Assembly (NCBI GenBank): GCA_937931205.1
Contig: CALHBF010000019.1
Coordinates: 1-64,000 of the forward strand
DNA from: an uncultured Bacteriovoracaceae bacterium
GTDB taxonomy: Bacteria; Bdellovibrionota; Bacteriovoracia; Bacteriovoracales; Bacteriovoracaceae
Direction: 5' to 3'
DNA length: 64,000 bases
The notes under the pieces are model-generated. The model was given only the letters and a program-made list of their open reading frames with translations. It did no database searches and was not told where the DNA came from. The position numbers were made by a program, and so were the translations under genes. Positions 49,153 through 61,517 of this stretch are shown here, piece after piece; the first letter of the stretch is position 1; each line of letters starts with the position of its first letter.

Positions 49153-49920
49153 TTAGTGAGCGTGCTCCTCATCATGATCGTGATGAGCAGTAGCTAAGCT
49201 AATATAAACCATAGTTAACAGAGTAAATACGAATGCCTGCATAAAACATACGAAGAGACCAATAATGTAGAACGGAATTGGTACAATGTATGGAATTAAT
49301 CCAGAGAAGATCGAAAGAACAAGGTGATCCCCTTCCATGTTTCCTTTAAGACGAAGTCCTAAAGAAAGTGGACGTACACCGTGCGAGATCAACTCGATTG
49401 GAAGAATAAGAATTGCTAGGTACCAAACTGGACCCATGAAGTGCTTAATGTGGCCAACAAGACCTTGAGCACGAATACCTTGGTAGTTGTAATAAAGGAA
49501 AACGAAAGTACCAAGAGCAAGAGTTGTGTTGAAGTTATCAGTAGGAGGTAAGAATCCTGGGATAAGACCAACAACGTTGTTTGCGAAAATAACAGTGAAG
49601 AAGAACATGATCACTGTGTAGTATTTTTTAGTGGCATCTTCACCCATGATGTTTTTAGCAAGGTTATAGATGAACTGACCCATTGCTTCGAAGATGTTTC
49701 TGAAAGTAATTCCAACATCAGGAATGATAGGGTTTTTTGAACCTGAAACTTTCGCTCTATAAAGAAGACCAGCAACTACAAATAAAAGTCCAACAAGTCC
49801 GAAAGTAAGGACGTGCTGCTTAATGTGTAGAGAGTGTTCTAAAGAACCGATAAAGGTATACCCGCCAGCAAAAGCCGCAGAAGGAACGATCAAGCTAAGT
49901 AGCGTGAATAAACGCATCAT
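49153..49920 (-). CDS. atpB: ATP synthase F0 subunit a
   Basis: LGLRLKGNMEGDHL; PIELISHGVRPLSLGLRL. Confidence 0.96.
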   Translation of the reverse strand: MMRLFTLLSLIVPSAAFAGGYTFIGSLEHSLHIKQHVLTFGLVGLLFVVAGLLYRAKVSGSKNPIIPDVGITFRNIFEAMGQFIYNLAKNIMGEDATKKYYTVIMFFFTVIFANNVVGLIPGFLPPTDNFNTTLALGTFVFLYYNYQGIRAQGLVGHIKHFMGPVWYLAILILPIELISHGVRPLSLGLRLKGNMEGDHLVLSIFSGLIPYIVPIPFYIIGLFVCFMQAFVFTLLTMVYISLATAHHDHDEEHAH

Positions 49921-50312
49921 GATGAAGAACCCTTTTTGAAAAACTTCCCAATGTTTTTAATACTTAAGGTAAGGATTATCAATTGAAAAATATACAGGAT
50001 CAATCCTTGAAGCACCTTGTCAGGCGTAAAAACCATCAAGCAAACTAATCCAATAATTAAAAAAAATATCTTTAGGGCAAAGTGCCCAAGCATGTGAGCT
50101 GAGCTAAAGCTTTGTTTTCGCTCGACTCGGCCAGTAATTAACTGACTCATACCGCGAATATTGAAATACTGGCTTACCACTGTGGTAATAATCATGATCA
50201 ATAAACTGGTAAAAACATCAATTTCCCCACCCGAAAAAAACCATGCAAGTGCGATATTGGCCAGCACACCTGCTATATAAATTTTACTATTTATTTTTGC
50301 GTTCCAGGACAT
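49917..50312 (-). CDS. AtpI-like ATP synthase accessory membrane protein
   Basis: 131 aa multi-TM, overlaps atpB start; context-based. Confidence 0.65.
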   Translation of the reverse strand: MSWNAKINSKIYIAGVLANIALAWFFSGGEIDVFTSLLIMIITTVVSQYFNIRGMSQLITGRVERKQSFSSAHMLGHFALKIFFLIIGLVCLMVFTPDKVLQGLILYIFQLIILTLSIKNIGKFFKKGSSS

Positions 50313-50481
50313 TTTTCACCATGAGGAAGAGTGTATAGGCCACAACCACCAAAAGCACGATTAATAGGGTATTCCAGCTTATAACATCGTTTTGAACTAA
50401 TTGATAGAGAACAAAGAACACGCCAATGATTGTTGAAGGCAGACCAACGGCCAGCCCCATGACGATCATCAACTTCCTCAT
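50287..50481 (-). CDS. AtpZ/AtpI-like small membrane protein
   Basis: Two TM segments; immediately upstream of the AtpI-like gene. Start 50481 or 50499. Confidence 0.6.
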   Translation of the reverse strand: MRKLMIVMGLAVGLPSTIIGVFFVLYQLVQNDVISWNTLLIVLLVVVAYTLFLMVKNVLERKNK

Positions 50482-50495
50482 GCTGCTATCTTCTT

Positions 50496-51290
50496 TCATC
50501 TTTTACGGGCCACACGGCGGGCATAAATCGAGCGAAGCCTAGCTCTTAAGACTTCTGGGTTAGGATAGCTGGGAAGAAGCGAATAATAGATATTATAGGC
50601 TTCTTTTAGTTTTTCATTCGATTCATAAGCGTTGGCGATCATAAATTTTGCTTTCACGATCTTATCTTTTTGAGTTTCGCGTTTGAGATATTCCATCCAG
50701 AACTCAACGGCCTTATCCCAATTTTTGGAATAGAACTCAACTAGTCCTAACTGGTTAAAAGCCTCAGTATGAAAAGCCGAGGTAGGCTGATCAACAAACT
50801 TTTGCAAATGTTCACGGGCCTTCTCATAGTCATTCATTTCAAAATAACATTCGGCCACTCGAAAAGAATAAAAATCAAAGCTTTTTAATTTGGGTTTAAC
50901 TTCCAGAAGAATTTCGTAGGCCCTTTTGGCCTGATAATAATTTCTGGCGAATGAAAAGTTAATATCAGCAACTTTTTCAAGAGACTTAACCTGCCAAAGG
51001 GGATCGTCCACATTATCAACAATATACTGATAATAGGAGAGGGCCTTTACCTGTTCATCAAGATAGAGATAATTAATCTCGGCAATCTGATAATTGATTT
51101 TGGTCTTAATAACTTTAGAGGGATTTTGTCTTAGAATTTTTTCATAAAGTTCAACTGCTTTGGCGAACTCTTGATTATCAACATAGTTTTGAGCGTTGAG
51201 AATATCTCTGTTAACAGTTGAGGTGAAGTCACAAGACCCCACCCCAAATAGTAACATTAAAAATATGAGATTACTGAATAGGTGTTTCAT
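50496..51290 (-). CDS. TPR-repeat lipoprotein
   Basis: MKHLFSNLIFLMLLFGVGSCDF lipobox-like; tandem TPRs. Confidence 0.8.
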   Translation of the reverse strand: MKHLFSNLIFLMLLFGVGSCDFTSTVNRDILNAQNYVDNQEFAKAVELYEKILRQNPSKVIKTKINYQIAEINYLYLDEQVKALSYYQYIVDNVDDPLWQVKSLEKVADINFSFARNYYQAKRAYEILLEVKPKLKSFDFYSFRVAECYFEMNDYEKAREHLQKFVDQPTSAFHTEAFNQLGLVEFYSKNWDKAVEFWMEYLKRETQKDKIVKAKFMIANAYESNEKLKEAYNIYYSLLPSYPNPEVLRARLRSIYARRVARKR

Positions 51291-53742
51291 CACCCTCTGT
51301 CGTCTCTTCATCAGGATCCATAATTTTCTCAACAGCAACTACTGTCTCATCAGGTTTTACATTGATGAGACGAACACCTTGAGTATTACGTCCAAGAAGA
51401 GAGATTCCTGCGATCTTAGTTCTGATTACTTGACCTTTGTCAGTGATGATCATTAGATCATCTTTATCAGTAACTGGAAGGATTCCCATGATGTCTCCAG
51501 TTTTTTCTGTGAGTTTCATCGCCAGGATACCTTTACCACCACGAGACTGTGTACGGTACTCTTCAGAGCTTGAACGTTTACCGTATCCGCGAGCAGTTAC
51601 TGTTAGGATCTGAGATGTTTCATCAATCAGCTCCATTCCAATTACTTCTTCACCTTCATCAAGACTGATACCTTTCACACCTTGTGAAACACGTCCTTGA
51701 GCACGGCAATCATCTTCGTTGAAACGAATTGATTTACCGCTTGAAGCAGCTAGAAGAACATCTTTCTTACCGTTTGAAATACGAACGGCAAGGATCTCAT
51801 CGCCATCAACAACCTTGATAGCCTTAAGACCGTTCTGTCTCATATTCTTGTATTCAGTAAGCTCAGATTTTTTCACAATACCTTGCTTAGTTGCAAAGAT
51901 GATGAAGTGATTTTCAAGATCTTTTGGCATTGTGATAATTTCACGAACTTTTTCACCAGCAGGAACATTGATGATGTTCACAATGTTTCTACCTTTCGAA
52001 GTTCGCTGGCCTTCAGGGATCTGGTAAACTTTAATTGAGAATACTGTACCTTTATCAGTGAAGATCATGAGTGAATCATGAGTATCAGCTGTAAAGATTG
52101 ATGTGTAGAAATCCTCTTCTAGGTCAGCACCTTTCACACCTTTACCTCCACGCTTTTGAGAGCGGTAAGTATCAATGGCCATGCGTTTCAAGTAACCTTT
52201 CTGAGTAATTGTTACGATCACTTCTTCATTTTTAATGAGATCTTCCATCTGAATCTCATCAGCTTGAGCGATAATTTCAGTACGACGAGTATCACCGTAA
52301 TTCTCACGGATTTCTAAGAATTCACCGCGGATAATGTCACGGATTTGCTCTTCACTTCCTAGAATTCCTTCAAGGCGAGCAATCTCTTTCATAATAGCTT
52401 CATAATCAGCAATAATCTTATCACGCTCAAGACCAGTTAAGCGTTGAAGTCTCATATCGAGAACAGCTTGGGCCTGAATAGGAGATAGAGCAAAACGGCT
52501 CATCAACTGTTCTTTTGCTTGTGCAGGACCTTCAGCTTTTTTAACAAGCTCAACAATCTCGTCGATATTCTCAACGGCGATTTTTAAACCTTCTAAGATA
52601 TGTGCACGCTCACGCGCTTTCTTTAATTCATAAGTTGTTCTACGAACAACGATCTCTTTTCTATGCTCGATGAAACACTCAAGCATTTCTTTAAGGTTCA
52701 TTACCTTCGGCTGACCGTTGTAGATCGAAAGGAAAATGATACCGAATGAAACTTGCATTTGAGTTTGCTTATAAAGACGATTAAGGATCACAGCTCCTTG
52801 TTCGCCTCTTTTCACATCAATAACAACACGAATCCCTTCTCGGCTAGATTCATCGCGAATATCGGAAATTCCTTCGATAGCTTTTTCTGTAACTAGCTCG
52901 GCGATTTTTTCAATTAGCTTTGCTTTGTTAACTTGATAAGGAATTTCAGTGATAATGATTTGCTCACGATCATTTTTCTTAATTTCAATATCGGCCTTAG
53001 CACGAATTTGAATCACGCCCTTACCAGTATGGTAAGCTTGTTGAATCCCTGCAGTACCATGAATTGCTCCCCAAGTAGGGAAGTCAGGTCCAGGGATATG
53101 CTTAATTAATTCGTGGATAGAAGTCTCAGAGTTATCAAGAAGAGCAATTAATCCATTCATCACTTCTGTTAAGTTATGAGGAGGAATATTGGTCGCCATC
53201 CCTACAGCAATACCGGCAGAACCGTTAATGAGTAAATTTGGTAATTTTGTTGGAAGTAGTGTTGGCTCTTGTAAAGAGCCGTCATAGTTGTTCTGCCAAT
53301 CAACAGTTTCTTTATCAATATCACCAAGCATATCGTTGGCAAGTTTTTGCATTCTTGACTCAGTATAACGCATGGCCGCGGCACTATCACCATCGATGGA
53401 ACCAAAGTTCCCTTGACCTTCAATGATAGGATATCTCATAGAGAAGTCTTGAGCTAAACGAACAAGAGCTCCGTAAACAGCTGAATCACCATGCGGGTGA
53501 TATTTACCGATTACGTCACCAACGATACGTGCTGACTTTAGGTAAGGACGGTTATGATAGTTATTAAGCATGTGCATTGCGAATAGAATTCTTCTATGTA
53601 CTGGTTTAAAACCATCGCGCACATCTGGTAGAGCACGGCCTACAATTACCGACATTGCATAATCGAGGTAACAACTTCTCATTTCATCTTGAATGAGTAG
53701 AGGTGCAACGTGTCCGTGATTAATTTCGTTATTATCGCTCAT
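51271..53742 (-). CDS. gyrA: DNA gyrase subunit A
   Basis: [61 protein letters not shown]. Confidence 0.98.
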   Translation of the reverse strand: [823 protein letters not shown]

Positions 53743-53760
53743 TGTATTTCTTCCTTAAAA

Positions 53761-57326
<3,566 letters not shown>

Positions 57327-58439
57327 TTACAATTTTAAAGGCATGATAATTCCCAGGAACTCTGGAAGATCTTCTGCCTTAATAACAACTGGACTTAGTT
57401 CATTGTTAAACTCAAAAATCACATCTGTCTCATTAAGCACTGAAAGAGATTCAATTAAATATTTAGCATTAAAACCAATCTCAGTAGGCTTGCCGTTATA
57501 ATCAATTGAGAGTTTTTCAGAAGCCTGACCTAGGGCAGGGTGATTAGTTGAAATAATAAGTTCATTTGGCTGAATGTTTAGCTTCACACCATTAGTTTTT
57601 TCATTCGAAAGAATTTTAATACGTTTAACAGCATTAAGAATGGCGTTTCTGTCGATCAAGAACTTATTAGTTGTCTTAGCTGGAATAACAGTTTGGTACT
57701 TAGGGTATTCACGAGCGATTAAACGAACTGAAAGATAGTACTCATTTCGTGCGTTCACAAACATGAATGAATCATCTAGAGAGATAGCAACATCTTCCTC
57801 TGGGTAAGTATCAGCGATCTTTTTAAGCTCTGAAATACCTTTACGAGGAATGATTACACCATCAACAAGAAATTTGTTCTCGCCAATAAACTCATTGGTA
57901 TCTAGAAGTGCTAGACGGTGACCATCGATAGCAACTGCTCTTAGTTTTGAATCAGTTAATTGTAAGAAAATACCATTTAAGTACAAACGTGTTTCATCTG
58001 TAGAAATGGCATGTGATGTTTTATTAATGATCTGAGAAATCTGTTTCGTTTTAAGACGAAATTCTGTGCTTTGGTTTTGGAAAGAGAGCTGTGGAAATTC
58101 CTCAGGACTAATAACTAAAAGTGAATAATTAATATTTTTACAAGAAAGATTTAATAAGCTGTTGTTATCAACACTAATTAACAAATCTTCGTTTGGTAGC
58201 TCTCTTAAAATATCAGCGATGTTTTTTGAATTGATACAAAAACTTCCTTCGCCTTCAATTTGAGCATCTAAAATAATTTTAGCTGAAACTTCTAAGTCAG
58301 TAGCTACGATTTCTAATTTCTTATTAGCTGCTTTAATTAAACAGTTTGTCAGAATAGGGCGAGAATTCTTTTTATCAACTACAGTTAGTAGCTTATTGAT
58401 AGCTTCACGCAATACATGAGACTGAATCTTTAATTTCAT
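57327..58439 (-). CDS. dnaN: DNA polymerase III beta clamp
   Basis: MKLKIQSHVLREAINKL..., RLVAREYP-like RLIAREYPKYQTVIP, C-terminal IIMPLKL. Confidence 0.97.
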   Translation of the reverse strand: MKLKIQSHVLREAINKLLTVVDKKNSRPILTNCLIKAANKKLEIVATDLEVSAKIILDAQIEGEGSFCINSKNIADILRELPNEDLLISVDNNSLLNLSCKNINYSLLVISPEEFPQLSFQNQSTEFRLKTKQISQIINKTSHAISTDETRLYLNGIFLQLTDSKLRAVAIDGHRLALLDTNEFIGENKFLVDGVIIPRKGISELKKIADTYPEEDVAISLDDSFMFVNARNEYYLSVRLIAREYPKYQTVIPAKTTNKFLIDRNAILNAVKRIKILSNEKTNGVKLNIQPNELIISTNHPALGQASEKLSIDYNGKPTEIGFNAKYLIESLSVLNETDVIFEFNNELSPVVIKAEDLPEFLGIIMPLKL

Positions 58440-58970
58440 AATTATTCCTCAAATTGAATCTTTAAGGTTTTAGCTTTCTAAATGCAGTTAATCAAGCTAC
58501 TTGCCCCTATAGGTCCAATAAGTTTTCAGTCTTATATAATAATATATATATGTATTTATATAGTAGTAGTTGGGATAGTGTTGATGGTTTTCTCGGAAAC
58601 ATATTATTTCATATACTTAGGTGCTCATTTGGTGACTTTTTATCAACTAACAATGAGGCCAAATAAATTTCTATATTCGTATATCATTGCTTAGGCCGTG
58701 GATATTATTGAGTTTTCCACGGCCTGGCGACGAGTTATGCACGGCCCAAGGCCAGCTCATTGCGCAGGCCTCAATGATTGGCCGCGAAGGCCTGCTAGTT
58801 ATCCACAGTTTTATCCACAATGTGGATAACTTTTGTGTGAATCTAGCTAAATTCACGTTAACGGCCGTGGAAATGTTTATTTGAGTAGTCAATTAAACTT
58901 GGGGCCTTGACAATGACTATTCATTGATCAAGACCCAACTATGTGAAAATGTTGATAACTTAGGATAAAA
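58440..58970. other. oriC: Putative chromosomal replication origin region (oriC)
   Basis: dnaA-dnaN intergenic region; consensus DnaA boxes at 58799-58807, 58811-58819 (+) and 58821-58829 (-), plus TTATCAACA on - at 58952-58960; AT-rich tract 58531-58562. Confidence 0.85.
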
Positions 58971-60569
58971 CTAGAGCTGCTTTTCGATTTCGAGCAATTG
59001 CTGGCTTAAAACAGGATCAATCTTAATACGATCACTAATAGTCTTAATGGCGTGGATTACTGTGGAGTGGTCACGATCGTTGAAAAACCTTCCATTATCT
59101 TTAAGGGTAGGTCGTAACATTTTATTAACCAGATACATAGAAACCTGGCGAGCGATCACTACTTCTTTTGTTTTGGCCTTGCCTCGAACATCACCCAGTG
59201 GAATTTTAAAATAGTTACAAACTGACTTGGTGATACTTTCAATAGTCAGATGTTTTTGATTTTCTAATTCTTCATTGAGCTTTAAATGCTCCTTAGCAAC
59301 TTCTAGATCAATATCCACTTTTAGGATAGAGGTCACTGCTTGAAGCTTAATAAGACATCCTTCCAGTTCTCTGACACTAGTCTTTACGCATTTAGCGATC
59401 AGATCCACAACTTCATCACCTAGGTATAAATCTTTTTCTAGGGACTTCTTCTTTAAAATAGCAATTCGAGTTTCCAGATCTGGCTGCTGAATTTCCACAG
59501 GTAGGGCCTGTGAAAGACGAGTACGAATCCTATCCTCAATACCATCTATTTCTTTGGGAGTTTTGTCCGAAGTAAAGATCAGTTGTTTTCCCTGTTCAAT
59601 CAGTTCATTGAAGATGTGGAAGAACATTTCCTGAGTTGTGGTCTTATTTTTTAGTTCGTGGATATCATCAATAATTAAGAGGTCAGTTTTTTCCGAATAC
59701 TTCCTTCTAAAATCGAATGAAGTATTACTTTTAATCGCTTCTACCATTTCATTCATAAAGCGGTTGGCACTGGTGAGAACGATTCTCATATGCGGATATC
59801 GATGGGCCACATCGTTTGCAATAGCATGGATTAAGTGAGTTTTTCCTAGTCCCGAATTTCCAAAGATATAGAGGGCAGGGTACGCCTTACCTGGATCTTT
59901 TGAAACGGCCATTGAGAAAGCATGGGCAATGTTATTTGATGGACCAATAATAAAGTTAGCAAACGTCTTATTAGTATCAATTTGAGACGAGATTTGCGGA
60001 CTTTCGTGTTCGATGACTTTCGAGTCAATCGCCTTATAAAGATCTTCTTGAGTAGGTTCAAGATTATCAATGAAAAATGAAGCATTCTTAATCGAATCTA
60101 ATTTCTTTGAGCTCTTATCAGTTTGAAGCGTTTTTAAAATATTCTCTTTATTAGAAGAGAGACTTGGGGCCAGACCTAAAACCTGGAAAACAACTTGATA
60201 CTCTTTACCTAGAATTTCAAAAAGTGTGTTCTTCAGTTGTTCAGAATAATGAGTCTCAATCATCTGCTTAATAAACTTAGTAGTTACCAAAAATTCGACT
60301 GTGTTCTGACTGATAGAACTTACAGTTAAACTTGATGAGAAATAAGCGTGAAACTTATTAACTGCAATTGTTCCTTTAACACTTTCCAGTACTGCCTCGG
60401 TAATCGACTGCAGTTCTTCTACAGAAAACTCTGAGGGACCAATATCCTGAACAACTGGCGCTGACTTCGGCGTGATATAGGCTTCTGGAGAAAATTTAGG
60501 CTGTGATTCTAATTGGTTATCTTCGATATCAAGCTTTAAAAAATGATTAAAAGGAAACTTTTGTGACAT
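58971..60569 (-). CDS. dnaA: Chromosomal replication initiator protein DnaA
   Basis: FGNSGLGKTHLIHAIAND, LLIIDDIHEL, DRDHSTVIHAI. Confidence 0.98.
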   Translation of the reverse strand: MSQKFPFNHFLKLDIEDNQLESQPKFSPEAYITPKSAPVVQDIGPSEFSVEELQSITEAVLESVKGTIAVNKFHAYFSSSLTVSSISQNTVEFLVTTKFIKQMIETHYSEQLKNTLFEILGKEYQVVFQVLGLAPSLSSNKENILKTLQTDKSSKKLDSIKNASFFIDNLEPTQEDLYKAIDSKVIEHESPQISSQIDTNKTFANFIIGPSNNIAHAFSMAVSKDPGKAYPALYIFGNSGLGKTHLIHAIANDVAHRYPHMRIVLTSANRFMNEMVEAIKSNTSFDFRRKYSEKTDLLIIDDIHELKNKTTTQEMFFHIFNELIEQGKQLIFTSDKTPKEIDGIEDRIRTRLSQALPVEIQQPDLETRIAILKKKSLEKDLYLGDEVVDLIAKCVKTSVRELEGCLIKLQAVTSILKVDIDLEVAKEHLKLNEELENQKHLTIESITKSVCNYFKIPLGDVRGKAKTKEVVIARQVSMYLVNKMLRPTLKDNGRFFNDRDHSTVIHAIKTISDRIKIDPVLSQQLLEIEKQL

Positions 60570-60765
60570 AGCATCTACTAAATTCGTTTAATTAATAATT
60601 AGAGGAGGTGAAGGGGTATCACTTATGGGGATCTTAATCAACGGCCCGGCCTCTTACAAGACCTTACTGTTGACGCTTTGATTTATAAATATTATTGACC
60701 AAAACTCAAATTTACTGTAATAAATGAGTTTTCCAATTTAGCAGTAATTATCTAAGGAACTTTAT

Positions 60766-60924
60766 ATGTCTATGCAAAAGAGAACTTGGCAACCTAAGAA
60801 ACTTAAAAGACTTCGTGATCACGGATTCCTAAAGAGAATGGAATCAGTTGGTGGACGTGCAGTAATTAAGCGTCGTCGTGCTAAAGGCCGCAAGCAGCTT
60901 ACAGTTTCTACTGGTACTAAGTAA
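60766..60924 (+). CDS. rpmH: 50S ribosomal protein L34 (not in ORF track)
   Basis: Translation [61 protein letters not shown] upstream. Confidence 0.97.
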   Translation: MSMQKRTWQPKKLKRLRDHGFLKRMESVGGRAVIKRRRAKGRKQLTVSTGTK

Positions 60925-60932
60925 TTTTAAAG

Positions 60933-61295
60933 ATGATTGCTCAAAGCTCTTTGGGCTTTCCTAAATCTCTTAAACTTACCCATAAAAAAGATTTTGAATA
61001 TTTGCGTGAACAAAGCACTCGTAGCTTTGTTCACCCTTTAGTTTGCTTCCATAAGAAGTGCAGGATTCCTGCAACCAATTCACGAATAGCTTTTAGTATT
61101 TCCCGCAAAATTGGTAAGGCCCATGATCGTAACCGTTATAAGAGGTTAATGAGAGAGTCGTACCGTCTAAATGAGGCGCTTAAATCTATTCCTAGAGATC
61201 TCTTGTTTGTTGTAGTAAAACGACCAGACTCCGAGGCGCAATTGCTTGCGGCCTTTGATCGTTTAGCAAAACAATTGGTCTCTTTTAATGAATAA
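60933..61295 (+). CDS. rnpA: Ribonuclease P protein component
   Basis: [28 protein letters not shown]. Confidence 0.93.
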   Translation: MIAQSSLGFPKSLKLTHKKDFEYLREQSTRSFVHPLVCFHKKCRIPATNSRIAFSISRKIGKAHDRNRYKRLMRESYRLNEALKSIPRDLLFVVVKRPDSEAQLLAAFDRLAKQLVSFNE

Positions 61296-61503
61296 ACTCT
61301 TCATCCTGCTCATCAAATTTTACCAGTATTTCCTATCTCCGCTTTTAGGCCCGAAATGCCGTTTTCATCCGACGTGCTCACATTATTCTCTTGAATGTTT
61401 TAAGAGGTTTACCTTGCCGCGCGCTTTATGGTATTCATGTCGTCGCATTTGTAAATGTCATCCCTTTCATGCGGGTGGGTACGATCCAGTACCTAAAGGT
61501 TAA
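61288..61503 (+). CDS. yidD: Membrane protein insertion efficiency factor YidD
   Basis: [43 protein letters not shown]. Confidence 0.95.
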   Translation: MNKLFILLIKFYQYFLSPLLGPKCRFHPTCSHYSLECFKRFTLPRALWYSCRRICKCHPFHAGGYDPVPKG

Positions 61504-61517
61504 TATTGGAGATTTAA

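Noticed and set aside
58482-58892. Small ORFs in the dnaA-dnaN gap (58482..58694, 58671..58892, 58687..58884)
   Set aside because: Overlap DnaA boxes and repeat motifs of oriC, odd composition, no SD or homology signs.
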